The notes beneath the pieces were generated by a model. It ran no database searches, was not told the origin of the DNA, and saw only the letters and a program-made list of their open reading frames with translations. 64,000 bases of DNA from CAWIVH01 sp963839475 (GTDB lineage: Bacteria > Acidobacteriota > UBA6911), in the NCBI GenBank assembly GCA_963839475.1, contig CAWIVH010000020.1:1-64000 (forward strand), in the 5' to 3' direction. A program made the position numbers and the translations under genes. This document shows positions 1 to 9,525 of this stretch, piece after piece; positions within the stretch are counted from its first letter, which is position 1, and every line of letters starts with the position of its first letter.

Positions 1-495
1 ATCTTCAATGGCCGCAAGTTGATTTCGAGGCGGGTTTTGTTTGTCTGGAGCCAGCGGTTACGAAGAACGACGAGGCGAGGAAGTTTCCCCTTACCGAGGA
101 GTGGAGGGCTGTACTGGAATCACAGAAAGCGGGGGGCAACGCGCCGAAGAAGCAGGGAATCATTTGCCCGTGGGTGTTTCACCGGAGCGGGAAGAAATCG
201 AAGGGGAAGAAGATTCGATACTTCTCCCGCTCCTGGAAGACAGCGTGCAAAAAAGCGGGGATCCCCGGCAGGTTTGTCCACGACTTGCGACGGACAGCTG
301 TGCGGAATCTCGTGCGCACGGGCTTGCCCGAGGCTGTTGCCATGAAATTGACCGGGCAAAAAAACGCGGTCGGTCTTCGACCGCTAAAATATCGTGAGTG
401 AAGGAGATCTCTTCAGCGCTGCTCGTCGATTGGATGTGCATTCACAAGCACAGTTACAAGCACAGTCGGGGCAAAAGGATGAAGTCACCGAATAA
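1..495 (+). pseudogene. Tyrosine recombinase (phage-type integrase) C-terminal relic
   Basis: Reading frame 3 from the window edge gives the C-terminal catalytic domain of a tyrosine integrase. The HDLRR box (H-x-x-R) is at about 276-290, followed by a stretch typical of the family (VRTGLPEAVAMKLTG). The next residues should read GHKTRSVFDRYNIVSE. Here the second-box His is Gln, and a run of seven A (355-361) shifts the frame. The +1 frame then reads KTRSVFDR, a TAA where the nucleophile Tyr belongs, and NIVSEGDL on to a TAA at 493-495. The gene therefore lacks the catalytic tyrosine and cannot encode an active recombinase. The 5' part lies outside the window. Its position 36 bp from the 3' end of tRNA-Arg suggests an old integrated element. 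Confidence 0.85.
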
Positions 496-531
496 CCTGC
501 TTCTGTATCTGCTTTGAAATCTGCGGATTAA

Positions 532-609
<78 letters not shown>

Positions 610-624
610 TCCTTTGGCTGCAAT

Positions 625-653
625 AATTTACAGGCCTTCCCCGAAATCCGCAA
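625..653 (-). promoter_or_regulatory. Probable sigma-70 promoter of tRNA-Arg
   Basis: On the minus strand TTGCGG (653-648) and TAAATT (630-625) are separated by exactly 17 nt. Transcription would begin about 10 nt before the mature tRNA 5' end at 608. Seen by eye only; the spacing and location make it credible. Confidence 0.5.
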
Positions 654-794
654 CCCCAATTTTGCCCTCCGGCGCCAAAGATGGCAACAAAGGCCATTTG
701 CAGGAACCAGGGACGTTATCGGGTCAGCCGACTGCAACTCTGCCGATTTCCTTTGCCCCATGGGGAGGAAAGCAACACGCCGATGCGCAGTAAC

Positions 795-2438
795 TCAGCC
801 CTTCATTTTGATAACGACCACGGTGATATCGTCACGCTGCGGAGCCTCCTGGGTAAAACATGCGACCTCCGCAAGAAGCCGCTGCCGGATTTCCGCGGCA
901 TCCAGATCCGCCGCGGAACGAATGCAGCGCTCCAGGCGCTCGTTGCCGAACATTTCGCCGGAGGGGGCCCTGGCTTCCGTTACGCCGTCGGTGTAGGCGA
1001 TCAGAACATCTCCGGGAAGCAGCTTAGTCTCGATGTCCGCGTAAATGGCGGGCGCCCATGCGCCAACCACCATCGAATCGGATAAGAGAAGTTCCAGCTC
1101 GCCGGTTCTGTGCAACAACATCGGCGGATTGTGCCCTGCGTTTACGAAAACCAATTTCCCTTCATGGTCGAGCGTGCCGCAGAAGAGCGTGATGAATCTC
1201 CCCGAAAATGACTTGGAAAGGAGAAGCTGGTTGAGGTTGTCGGCAACCGCCGCCAACGACTTCCCCGAGCGGATGAGCGCATTCAGGACTCCCTGAGCCA
1301 TAGCGGCCAGGAGCGCCGCGGGGATCCCTTTGCCTGACACATCCCCGAGCACAAACGCCATGCGGTCCCTGTCCATCGGGAACATGTCGAAAAAATCCCC
1401 TCCCACGAAGCGGCACGGGATGCTGTTGGCCGAGATCTCGGCGTATTCCGATTCAATTTGGGACGTCGACAGAAGAGCGTCCTGCACGCCCCGCGCCGTC
1501 GCCAACTCCTGTTCGATTCTTTGTTTTTCCTCCTCCTGTTGGATGAGGCGGATACTCTCAAGAGCCTTCGAAGCTTCAAAGGCCAGCGACTCGAGCAACG
1601 TAACCGAGGTTCGGGTAAGGGTGCCAACAGCGTGCCGGCTGTCGACATAAAGTACGCCGACGCTTTCCCGCATGTGCATGCCAGTTGCCTCGCTCCGCTC
1701 CAGCATCTGGAAACGAATCAGAGGAATACAGACGATGGTGCGGAGGTCGAGCCGAATGACGCTCTCCGAACCCACGGGAGCGTCATCGCCGGAGCCGGCG
1801 AGAATCAGGCTCCGACACTCGCGATAGACCCGGTCGAGAACCGTGCGGCTCACCGGGAATTCAGCGATAGTCAGCGTCCTGCGTTCGTGGTCACGGGCGA
1901 CGCGGAATTCGAGCTGTCCTCCATCCTCCCGAAGCATCAGGGCGCCCCGTTCCGCATGTGTGATCTCGATCGCGGCATCGACGATGAGCCGGAGCACTTC
2001 GTCGATCGGCAGCGAGATTTTTAGGGCCTGGTTGACCTCGAGGAAACGGGCCAGGTTCTGGAGTTCCGCACGCGCGTTGGAGACCGGGGACGAGGCTGGA
2101 TTGGAGGGCTGAGGGGCGGAATCGGCCTCACCCCGGATCCGTCTGTCGAGGAACTGGATTTCGTGTTCCCGGTTGGTACCCAATTGGATCCGATCGCCAT
2201 GCCGGAGCCTGTGACGCACAACCTTATCAGCATTGACAAAGCATCCGCCCTTGCTCTCGCAATCGACCAGGAAGTATTCGTTTCCTTCGAGCACAATTTC
2301 AGCGTGCCGGCGGGAAACCGAAGCCCCGAGCAATTGGATATCGTTGTCTGCCTGGCGGCCGAGCGTGTATAACGGCTTTTCCAGCTCGACCTTCTTCACG
2401 TTTCCCAGTCCATCGGTAATCATCAAGCAGCTTGGCAT
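795..2438 (-). CDS. FHA-GAF-SpoIIE (PP2C) signalling phosphatase
   Basis: A 547-residue cytoplasmic three-domain protein. Residues 1-100 form an FHA domain with GR at 27-28 and SRRH at 42-45, which binds phosphothreonine partners. A GAF sensor domain spans about 138-297, followed by a short charged coiled-coil linker (EEEKQRIEQELATARGVQ). A SpoIIE/RsbU-type PP2C phosphatase runs from about 330 to the end, with metal-ligand motifs GGDFFD (346-351) and GDVSGKG (365-371), and later AGHNPP, YTDGVTEA and RDDITVVV. Such proteins dephosphorylate anti-sigma-factor antagonists or FHA-linked Ser/Thr-kinase targets. No kinase or anti-sigma gene lies nearby, so the target is unknown. The start has only a weak ribosome-binding site. 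Domain order is clear. Confidence 0.93.
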   Translation of the reverse strand: MPSCLMITDGLGNVKKVELEKPLYTLGRQADNDIQLLGASVSRRHAEIVLEGNEYFLVDCESKGGCFVNADKVVRHRLRHGDRIQLGTNREHEIQFLDRRIRGEADSAPQPSNPASSPVSNARAELQNLARFLEVNQALKISLPIDEVLRLIVDAAIEITHAERGALMLREDGGQLEFRVARDHERRTLTIAEFPVSRTVLDRVYRECRSLILAGSGDDAPVGSESVIRLDLRTIVCIPLIRFQMLERSEATGMHMRESVGVLYVDSRHAVGTLTRTSVTLLESLAFEASKALESIRLIQQEEEKQRIEQELATARGVQDALLSTSQIESEYAEISANSIPCRFVGGDFFDMFPMDRDRMAFVLGDVSGKGIPAALLAAMAQGVLNALIRSGKSLAAVADNLNQLLLSKSFSGRFITLFCGTLDHEGKLVFVNAGHNPPMLLHRTGELELLLSDSMVVGAWAPAIYADIETKLLPGDVLIAYTDGVTEARAPSGEMFGNERLERCIRSAADLDAAEIRQRLLAEVACFTQEAPQRDDITVVVIKMKG

Positions 2439-2614
2439 GGCGATTCCATTCGTTGAAGAAAGATACCATCAAATGAGCGGCAAAACATTCCACTGGCTGC
2501 CGGTCAATCCTGATCTTCTTGGGGATGCCGCGAATAAACGTTTTCTGGCAGGTCTGGGATTAGGGTCTCAATCCTGAAAACGGCGGGAGATCACATGACG
2601 GCGAACGGAATTGC

Positions 2615-3667
2615 CTATTCCCCCTCCGGTTTTACTAACACCTGCGCCCGAATCAGGGCACCCGGATGCCCGAGATATTCCTGGCGATAGACCTGCAAAA
2701 GCAGCAAAAAAAAGGCGAGCAGGAAGGGTCCCACCACAACCCCCACAAGGCCGAAAAACTCCAGGCCGGCAAATGCACCCACCAGCATTACGATCGGATT
2801 GATGTTGCCCAGCTTCTTCCCCATCCTGGGACGAACAAAATTATCAATGTGACTTACGACAATGAGGCCCCAAAGCAGGAGTCCGAATCCGGCATAATAA
2901 TTGTCGTGCGCCAAAAGATAAAGCGAGGCCGGCAGCCATACCAGGGACGTGCCCACAATGGGCACTAAGGACATAACGGCCATGACTACTCCCCAGAGAG
3001 CCGCATCGTCCAGGCCAAAAAAGAGGAATCCCAAGCCCCCCAAAAAACCCTGAAGGCCGGAAACGAAAATCTGGCCAAGCAGAATAGCCTTGCTGATATG
3101 CTCGAACTGACGAACAAGCCAGATGGCGTTCGATTGGCTGAAGGGCAGGAACTCGGCGGAGCGAATGAAGACATAATGGATGTTCAGGAAGATGTAGTAC
3201 ATCACGAAAAACATCATAAACAACGAAATCGCCAGATGCGATGCGGCAGCGAAAACGGATGGAATGATTGCGGTAAGTGCGGACGAAAAGTCGTTTCCGG
3301 CGCGCTCGATCACCAGGCTGACCTTGGCTCTCATGCCGGGACTCAGTCTCGTGAACAGGTTCGAGAATTCCTGGGCGTCGAACCTGTCCTGCAGCGCCAT
3401 GGCCTGGTTGAACGCTTTGTAGCTGATAACCAGGAGAGGAACTAGCGCCACCACCAATATCAGGGATATCGTGACAAATGCCGCAAGTTTATCCCGGCCC
3501 AGCTTCTTCTTGAGCCAAATGTACACCGGGGCGAACATAAACGAGAAAACATAGGCCCCAAACATGGCCAGGAAAAAAACGCGAAGAAAATAAAGCAGGA
3601 AAAGCCCAAGGACCAGCAACAGCCCCGTGGCAACGTACTTCTTCAATTCTGCCTGACTGTTGATCAT
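2615..3667 (-). CDS. AI-2E family transporter (PerM-type permease)
   Basis: A 350-residue polytopic inner-membrane protein with about eight hydrophobic segments. There is an N-terminal pair at roughly 12-52, further helices from the middle on, and a long soluble loop at roughly 85-150. The arrangement, with the Gly/Pro-containing C-terminal block LVPIVGTSLVWLP and the FVRPRMGKKLGNINPIVML segment, is that of the AI-2E transporter/PerM family (formerly UPF0118). Members export autoinducer-2 or act as ion antiporters; the substrate here cannot be told from sequence. It is about 180 nt upstream of the FHA-PP2C gene on the same strand, so co-transcription is possible but not shown. Confidence 0.88.
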   Translation of the reverse strand: MINSQAELKKYVATGLLLVLGLFLLYFLRVFFLAMFGAYVFSFMFAPVYIWLKKKLGRDKLAAFVTISLILVVALVPLLVISYKAFNQAMALQDRFDAQEFSNLFTRLSPGMRAKVSLVIERAGNDFSSALTAIIPSVFAAASHLAISLFMMFFVMYYIFLNIHYVFIRSAEFLPFSQSNAIWLVRQFEHISKAILLGQIFVSGLQGFLGGLGFLFFGLDDAALWGVVMAVMSLVPIVGTSLVWLPASLYLLAHDNYYAGFGLLLWGLIVVSHIDNFVRPRMGKKLGNINPIVMLVGAFAGLEFFGLVGVVVGPFLLAFFLLLLQVYRQEYLGHPGALIRAQVLVKPEGE

Positions 3668-3831
3668 AGGTCGCCGGATGGGGTTTCAGCATCGCGCAAC
3701 AGGGACATGCGCTAGCATAATGGTGCTGGATCGTTTGGTCAAGCAGGAGCCGGAAGCCCCAATCTTCGATAATCACTCCGAGCCCAGCCGGGAATACACT
3801 CCCTTTCCCCGGAACTCCCGAGCCCGTGCCC

Positions 3832-4416
3832 CTATCTCGATTGCGGCTGGATCCTCTTTAAGAGCCAGGCCATGTTGCGGCCCAGAACCTGCATGGTCTC
3901 GATCCCCTCGGCATCATTGCGGACTTCGCCTATTTCCCTGCCGATCCCAATATTCCAATAACTCGATCCGGGAATAATCATCTCGCTCAACAGAAAAAAG
4001 TGGTTGAGGGCATCGAAAGCGTGGATGGCGCCCGCCCTGCGCACCGCCACAATCGCAGCCCCGACCTTCCGGCGAAGGATCCCGCCATTGGCGCGGGAGA
4101 CCATGCACGCCCGGTCGATCAAAGCCTTGATCTCAGGGGAGACATCAGCCACATAGGTGGGGGAACCGAGAAGTATGCCGTCCGCTTCAACCATTTTGTC
4201 GATCAAGCCATTGCCCTCATCACTCTCCTGGGAGCACCGGCCGTTTTTCTGAGCAAAGCACTGGCGGCAGGCCAGGCAGCCGTGAATTTCTTTTCCGGCC
4301 AGCTGAATCATCTCCGTCTCTATTCCCTCCAGTTTCAGCTCATCCAGGACACACTCCAACAGGATCGCGGTATTTCCATTCTTGCGGGCACTCCCATTGA
4401 ACGCGACAACTTTCAT
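3832..4416 (-). CDS. NADPH-dependent FMN reductase / iron-sulfur flavoprotein-like
   Basis: I start it at the ATG at 4416 (MKVVAFNGSARKNGNT), because the flavodoxin-like beta strand and FMN phosphate loop GSARKNGNT begin there; an in-frame start 30 nt upstream adds an unrelated N-terminus. It is 194 residues long and follows the NADPH-dependent FMN reductase fold, with GSPTYVADVSPEIKALIDR as the second FMN-contacting segment. A cysteine cluster C47-x2-C50-x2-C53-x7-C61 matches the cluster in archaeal and bacterial iron-sulfur flavoproteins, so a 4Fe-4S centre next to FMN is likely. It would transfer electrons in the cytosol; the partner is unknown. Confidence 0.85.
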   Translation of the reverse strand: MKVVAFNGSARKNGNTAILLECVLDELKLEGIETEMIQLAGKEIHGCLACRQCFAQKNGRCSQESDEGNGLIDKMVEADGILLGSPTYVADVSPEIKALIDRACMVSRANGGILRRKVGAAIVAVRRAGAIHAFDALNHFFLLSEMIIPGSSYWNIGIGREIGEVRNDAEGIETMQVLGRNMAWLLKRIQPQSR

Positions 4417-4603
4417 CTTCTCTCGAGCCTCCGAAATCGCGCACACTATAACACCGTGTCCGAGCGATGGAATTCCGCATAATATAGCGACATGCCAATA
4501 TGTGGAAAGGACTCGCTTATGCTAGCCCCCGCCAAATTGGGCGCGTTACTAGAATACGCGGCAATCCATAACTCACCCCTCTGTCCATCCCGATCCACGG
4601 GCA

Positions 4604-5794
4604 CTACCCTCCCCACTGAGCAAAAGCGATGGTCACCGGGCTGGGGGTGCGTAATGCCTGCCCGATCCGCATCAAGCGCCCGGTCGCCGAATCCGCCCGC
4701 CAGGTCATAATGGTGTCGGATTGTTCATTGGCGGCAAAGAGTAACCGCCGCGCCGATTCGAAACCAATGAAACGGGGCGTTCTTCCCATGCTTGACTCCC
4801 AGCCGAGGGAACTCAAGAGACCCGAGTCCGGATCTGCGGAAAAGATCGCAATGCTGTCGTGGCCGCGATTGGAGCAATAGACGAAGCGGCCGCCGGACGA
4901 GGTCGCGATCGCTGCGGCTGTGTTTTCACCCGTGTAGTCCGATGGCAAAGAAGGCAGGATCTGAGCCGGACGCAAATGGCCGCGCTCCGCATCCCAGTAG
5001 TAGCTGGCGACGCTGCTGTTAATCTCGTTGAGCACCCACAGCACCGGCAGGGTCGGATGAAAGCATGCATGGCGGGGTCCGGCACCGGAACGCGCGGCGC
5101 CCGAACCCTGCGCCGTCGGGCTCAACTGACCCGAGTTCGGATCGAAGCGGAAGACGAAGACCCGGTCCAGCCCCTTGTCGGGCACAATGACAAAACGTCC
5201 GGAGGGATCGAAGATAACCTGATGAGGGTGGGAACTGGACTGCTCCACACGATTGGGGCCCGGCTGTCCCGGCAGCGCAACCACGTGTGAGGCATCGCTG
5301 AGCGATCCGTCAGAGCGGACCGGCAGCACGGAAACGTTGCCCGACGAATAGTTGGCCACAATCAGGAAACGGCCGGCAGGATCGATCGCAAGGTGAACCC
5401 CGTTCCGGCCGCCGGTTTCGGCACGATTCAATAAAGCCAGTTTTCCGCTTTCGCGATTCACGGAAAAACAAGTCGCCTGCGTTTCATCCCCGTGCGCAGA
5501 ATAAAGGAAGCGCTGGTCCTTGCTCATAACCAGGAAGGAGGGATTTATCAGATTCCCGACTAGTTGGACATGCGTCCATGCCCCCGAATCCGGGTCGATG
5601 CGATACACATGGATGCCCTCACCGCGAGCGTATCGCTGGGTTGTTGTAAAGCTTCCGACATATGCGTACGTAACCCCGGTCCGGCTCTGCGACCGGACCC
5701 GCATGCTTGCCAGCACTGCCGTGCCACCGCACAGAAAGGCGCGGCGCCCCCATTTGCGATCTGCATTCGGCTGCACCGGCGTCGCATTCCTCAT
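4604..5794 (-). CDS. Lactonase family seven-bladed propeller, exported (6-phosphogluconolactonase-like)
   Basis: A 396-residue protein with a twin-arginine-like leader (RKWGRRAFLCGGTAVLAS). It is followed by repeated propeller blades of the bacterial Pgl/lactonase family, such as YAYVGSFTTTQRYARGEGIHVYRID, GRFLIVANYSSGNVSVLPV, HPHQVIFDPSGRFVIVPDKGLDRVFVF and GRFVYCSNRGHDSIAIF. Family members hydrolyse 6-phosphogluconolactone or other lactones. The export signal argues against the classical cytosolic pentose-phosphate role and for an extracytoplasmic lactone or a plain binding role. It stands alone between an FMN reductase and a divergent peptidase. Confidence 0.85.
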   Translation of the reverse strand: MRNATPVQPNADRKWGRRAFLCGGTAVLASMRVRSQSRTGVTYAYVGSFTTTQRYARGEGIHVYRIDPDSGAWTHVQLVGNLINPSFLVMSKDQRFLYSAHGDETQATCFSVNRESGKLALLNRAETGGRNGVHLAIDPAGRFLIVANYSSGNVSVLPVRSDGSLSDASHVVALPGQPGPNRVEQSSSHPHQVIFDPSGRFVIVPDKGLDRVFVFRFDPNSGQLSPTAQGSGAARSGAGPRHACFHPTLPVLWVLNEINSSVASYYWDAERGHLRPAQILPSLPSDYTGENTAAAIATSSGGRFVYCSNRGHDSIAIFSADPDSGLLSSLGWESSMGRTPRFIGFESARRLLFAANEQSDTIMTWRADSATGRLMRIGQALRTPSPVTIAFAQWGG

Positions 5795-6055
5795 CGAAGC
5801 ACCATATCACGGGCACCGAATATTCGACAACCGTGGAGGTCCCCTGTCCTAAACAAACCATTGCACCCATTTAAAACAAACCCGGAAAAGCGAGGAGCAA
5901 CCCAAGCTGCGGAGAAAGAGTACGAAATTTACTGCAATTCGGCGCCGAATCCACCCGACGCAGAGAAACTTCGTGCCATCATGGCTCAGTTAAAGACCAC
6001 CCAAGAACCCTGGTGATGATATAACCTTTATCCATCCGCTGGAGGCCTCATTTCA

Positions 6056-7102
6056 GTGACACGAATTACAATGGCCATGCTGTTGTTTGCATTCACGATG
6101 ATACGCTCAGGCCAAACGCCAGCCGTCGAGAATATTATGAATCTAATCGAGCAAAGCGATGCGAACCTCGACACTCTCCGGAAGAAATTGGCCACCTTTG
6201 CCGTCGACGGGCGGGTATCCATCATCGATCTATATCGCGCGCAGTCCACATTGAGGCAGCAGCCGGGATGGATCTTCGAGGCCGTTTTTCAGGAGGAGCT
6301 GTCTTTGGCCGGTGGCGAACGGGTCATAATCCCATCTACCTGTCTGAGAACGCGGCGCAAGGGACCCGCACTCTGGCTGCTGACGGGCATCCACGGCGAA
6401 GAGCCGGCAGGACCCAATGCTCTGGCCGAAAACCTGGATCAACTCCTCGGTCTGGAACGGAGGGGAGTTCCTCTTGTGGTATTCCCTTTGCTCAACCCGG
6501 CAGGATATCAACGCAACTGGCGGTATCCGGATGCTGCGACCTATTCCAAGACAGCCCCGGGCGCGAGTGTGGGCGACAGCGATCACCTCCTGCCCAACGA
6601 AAAAGGGCAACCGCGCAGCGCTGCGGCTGCCTGCCGCCAGGCGGAGCTGCTTACGGCCAAGGTCCTGGAATTGTCGCGCGACTACCCCCCTCTCCTCGTG
6701 GTGGACATGCATGAGGATAACCTGCTGCGAGAGGGATATATTTACAGCCAGGGGAAATACGGCGCCCATGATCCCGCAGCCCGCGCCGTGGTCAAGATCT
6801 TCCAGGAGAATCGGTTTCCAATCCTGATGCAGGGCACTACCCGTTTCGATGAAACCGTCACAGCCGGTATCGTATCCGATGTAAAAGACGGATCGATCGA
6901 CGAGCTGCTGGGCGCTTCCACCGTGATTTTGAACGGAAAGTCGGTCAAGGGGCCGTCGGGGCAGAGCATCCTGGTACTTGAAACGAGTTCCATGAATGCG
7001 CGGCTCAGCGAAAGGAAGCGCGTCCATGCCAAGGTGATTCAATCGCTCCAATCATTGTGGAATACCGTTCAACCGAAACACGGCTCAGGCAAGAGAGAAT
7101 GA
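6056..7102 (+). CDS. M14 / succinylglutamate desuccinylase-like zinc carboxypeptidase, secreted
   Basis: A 348-residue protein starting at GTG 6056; GGAGG at 6041-6045 gives a 10-nt spacing that supports this start. A short hydrophobic leader (MAMLLFAFTMIRSG) suggests export. The catalytic domain has the zinc motif H113-x-x-E116 (GIHGEEPAG), a third ligand H218 in VVDMHEDN, the substrate-binding NPAGYQRNWR block, and a catalytic Glu at about 308 (ILVLETSS). This is the arrangement of the M14 carboxypeptidase/AstE-AspA superfamily. The substrate may be a peptide or N-acyl amino acid. It is followed 100 nt later by a C39-like protease gene, which may be co-expressed. Confidence 0.85.
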   Translation: MTRITMAMLLFAFTMIRSGQTPAVENIMNLIEQSDANLDTLRKKLATFAVDGRVSIIDLYRAQSTLRQQPGWIFEAVFQEELSLAGGERVIIPSTCLRTRRKGPALWLLTGIHGEEPAGPNALAENLDQLLGLERRGVPLVVFPLLNPAGYQRNWRYPDAATYSKTAPGASVGDSDHLLPNEKGQPRSAAAACRQAELLTAKVLELSRDYPPLLVVDMHEDNLLREGYIYSQGKYGAHDPAARAVVKIFQENRFPILMQGTTRFDETVTAGIVSDVKDGSIDELLGASTVILNGKSVKGPSGQSILVLETSSMNARLSERKRVHAKVIQSLQSLWNTVQPKHGSGKRE

Positions 7103-7201
7103 GAAAATCCATGACACTGAGCCAAAGCCAGTTCCCGAGACTGCTGCCAAGAGCTCACAAGGCTCGGAAGAGGGCCGGTCAAAATTCTACCGGTAGGATC
7201 C

Positions 7202-7894
7202 ATGCCTATGCCTCACCCTGACAATGCTCTTTTCGTAAACGACGCACCTCCATCCCCCGATCGTCGCAGGTTGGCGATCGCAGCTGCCGCAACTGTCCTG
7301 CTGTGTGCGTTAGCGGCAGTCCTGCTCTACCTGCCCGTCGCGGGCTCGCACTTGAACCGTCTGCCGATGGTGCGGCAGTCGACACCCTATACATGCGGAG
7401 CCGCCGCCCTACAGTCCATTCTCTACTATTACGGGGACGAGTGGCGCGAGGACAATCTGGCTAAAGAGCTGAAATCCGATCCCGACCAGGGAACCAGCCC
7501 CCAGGAAATCATCCGCCTCGCCCGATCCCGCGGCCTAACGGTCGAATCCATGGAAAACCTCGGGATCGACGATCTGCGCCGTTATGTGTCCGAAGGCCAT
7601 CCCGTGATGGTAGCTTTGCAGGCCTGGGGCGACCGGCCGGAAACTTATGGGGAAGGATGGGAAGACGGGCACTACGCGATTGTGATAGGTTTCGACCGGA
7701 AGAACCTTCACTTTATGGACCCTTCGACTTTGGGGCATTATGCTTTCATCCCTATCCCGGAATTCCTCACGCGCTGGCACGATTACTATATCGATAAGGA
7801 AGGGCGCAGGATAAATCTGGTTCACTTCGCTCTGGTGTTCTCCGGCAAATCCACACCGTCTTATGATTCTGATGCCCGCGTGCTGATGAAATAA
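7202..7894 (+). CDS. Membrane-anchored C39-like cysteine peptidase
   Basis: A 230-residue protein with a single membrane helix at about 24-47, so the catalytic domain should face the periplasm. The papain-like C39 fold shows Cys65 in TPYTCGAAAL, His157 in DGHYAIVIGFD and Asp173 in MDPST, a complete triad. Stand-alone C39-like proteins lack the ABC transporter of bacteriocin exporters, as here; their substrates are mostly unknown. The start at 7202 is the first ATG; a second in-frame ATG at 7208 is equally possible. The 3' end abuts the CusA relic on the opposite strand. Confidence 0.87.
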   Translation: MPMPHPDNALFVNDAPPSPDRRRLAIAAAATVLLCALAAVLLYLPVAGSHLNRLPMVRQSTPYTCGAAALQSILYYYGDEWREDNLAKELKSDPDQGTSPQEIIRLARSRGLTVESMENLGIDDLRRYVSEGHPVMVALQAWGDRPETYGEGWEDGHYAIVIGFDRKNLHFMDPSTLGHYAFIPIPEFLTRWHDYYIDKEGRRINLVHFALVFSGKSTPSYDSDARVLMK

Positions 7895-7896
7895 GT

Positions 7897-8110
7897 ACCG
7901 CGAAGAAATAAAGTAAAGATGCCGCCCATCATGGGAGCGGCTATGCGTTTCATCACGTCGAGCCGGTCCCAACCGCCCACATGATCGGGACCAGGCCAAG
8001 AAAGGTTGTGGCCACCTTCATGGACTTGGGGCGGATTTGTTTGGCGGCGCCATGAAGGATAGCCTGGTGAGGTTGAGCCAGAATGTTCAACCTTCTCTCC
8101 TTGTTCAATG
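7897..8110 (-). pseudogene. Relic of a CusA/CzcA-type RND heavy-metal efflux pump (C-terminal part)
   Basis: On the minus strand the frame across 8110-7957 reads ...AILHGAAKQIRPKSMKVATT and FLGLVPIMWAVGTGS. The text then continues in another frame as DVMKRIAAPMMGGIFT. Joined, this is the signature near the C-terminus of CusA-like RND pumps (GTGSDVMKRIAAPM). One missing base after GGCTC causes the shift, and after GGIFTLF the similarity stops. Only about 70 codons of a roughly 1040-codon gene remain, with no CusB or CusC nearby. It is a decayed fragment, not a functional gene. Confidence 0.8.
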
Positions 8111-8437
8111 GGTTGACCAACTCTTCCTGGGAGATCCGATCGGACCCGACCCGCCGCAGCACAACCTTTTGTGAATGAGGCCGTCCCATAAATGGACTGC
8201 CGGCTCTTGACGTTTTGTAACGGAATTTGGCTCTTCGGCACCCCGAGGCGGAAGACCCTTGTGTTGAGTTGTATTTTGATTTCCGAAGGTTATTGGGGAT
8301 TGGTCCCATCATCAGGAAATCCCCAACCTGAATGCTCTACCTGAAATGATGACGATTATCGGAAGCAGAGTCGTGACGGCATTGGCTATCGGGAGCGCTG
8401 CCTTTGAGCATAAACGTGACGGAAACAACCCGGTAAT
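8111..8437. other. Gene-free stretch
   Basis: I see no convincing gene, RNA or repeat here. Two minus-strand frames stay open partway but their translation resembles nothing. They may be further decay products of the neighbouring RND pump relic. Confidence 0.5.
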
Positions 8438-9337
8438 TCAGCGAGGCTGGTCGGAGACATAAATACGCAATCCCTGGATTTTCGACGGATTGAAACTTAA
8501 AACACCCGTTGAAACTGGAGCTAGGAGCTTTTTGGAGGTGAGAAATTCCTTTGCCTTGGAAAGTGATTCAACCTGAAGAACAACGCGCAGGATCCTATCC
8601 GATGACTCCCCTGGCGTGATGCGAATGGAGGGCCCATCGCCCAGATTCCAAATCCCCGAAGCCTTCGGCTCCGTGGGCTTGAGGAGTTTTTTCCACAAAA
8701 TGACTTCGCCCTCGGAGTGAGGGCTGCCAATCACGACCTCCCTCAAAGCCTGTATTCCGAGGGGCCCTCCCTTACTTAAGGCCAGCTGCCCCGCAAGCTG
8801 GTTGCGCCGGACATAGATATTCAAAAATGCCGGGTTATACTCGCAGAGAAAAACCAGAAGGTCGGGATTCGAAAACTGTGGAAGGGTGATCGTGGTTGAG
8901 GATGAGCTTTGATCAGCGGCTTGTCCTTCCTGAGTTCCTTGGTTCGCCTCATACAGGATATTGCGTGCTTTCAATTCGGCCAGGCAGGATTTCAAGGGAG
9001 AGGGCTCCAGCGCCAGCCCGCTGAAGCGGGCCTTGGGCGTGCCCTGTTTGGAGTCGGCGGTGCCCGGGCCGAAGATCTCGAGCATGACATTCCCAAAGCC
9101 AACACCCGCGCTGAGAGAACTGCCAACCTGGGTTACGGGCCAAGCAACCGGAAGTTCAAGGGTATCTGTGAAAAGGTCATAGAGCGCACGGGGATCTTCA
9201 GATTGGACCAGGATGCGATCGATCTGTTTCACCGCCGCCGGCACGGGCCGGGGAGCCGTTTGACTCCCAGACCCAAAAGAATTCACACTCAGCGCCGCCG
9301 CAGCGGATAGGATGAGGAGCCTTAATCTCCATCCCAT
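8438..9337 (-). CDS. Exported VOC / glyoxalase-like domain protein
   Basis: A 299-residue protein with a Sec signal peptide at about 1-23 (LLILSAAAALSVNSFGSG) and a good ribosome-binding site (GGGAGG, 7 nt before the ATG). The mature part has two tandem VOC-like halves. The first begins with KQIDRILVQSEDPRALYDLFTDTLELPVAWPV, the classic opening of the glyoxalase/bleomycin-resistance fold; the second begins at LREVVIGSPHSEGEVILWKKLLKP. The usual VOC metal ligands cannot be assigned with confidence. VOC enzymes catalyse isomerisation, dioxygenation or simply bind ligands; the periplasmic location gives no hint of substrate. Monocistronic by position. Confidence 0.7.
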   Translation of the reverse strand: MGWRLRLLILSAAAALSVNSFGSGSQTAPRPVPAAVKQIDRILVQSEDPRALYDLFTDTLELPVAWPVTQVGSSLSAGVGFGNVMLEIFGPGTADSKQGTPKARFSGLALEPSPLKSCLAELKARNILYEANQGTQEGQAADQSSSSTTITLPQFSNPDLLVFLCEYNPAFLNIYVRRNQLAGQLALSKGGPLGIQALREVVIGSPHSEGEVILWKKLLKPTEPKASGIWNLGDGPSIRITPGESSDRILRVVLQVESLSKAKEFLTSKKLLAPVSTGVLSFNPSKIQGLRIYVSDQPR

Positions 9338-9525
9338 GAGCCTGCCTCCCTGGTTCTATTCTGCCACAGGTCGGGCACAAACCGGACAGGCCATGTGCGC
9401 GCATGTTCAAGGGAACACAGGTGAGTGGGGGCATGCCGGGACCTGGAATGGAGAATCTATGTCCCGCGCGCACCACCGGCTGATCATGGAACCAAGGGTG
9501 GTCAAAAAACCGCCTGCGAGTTGGT

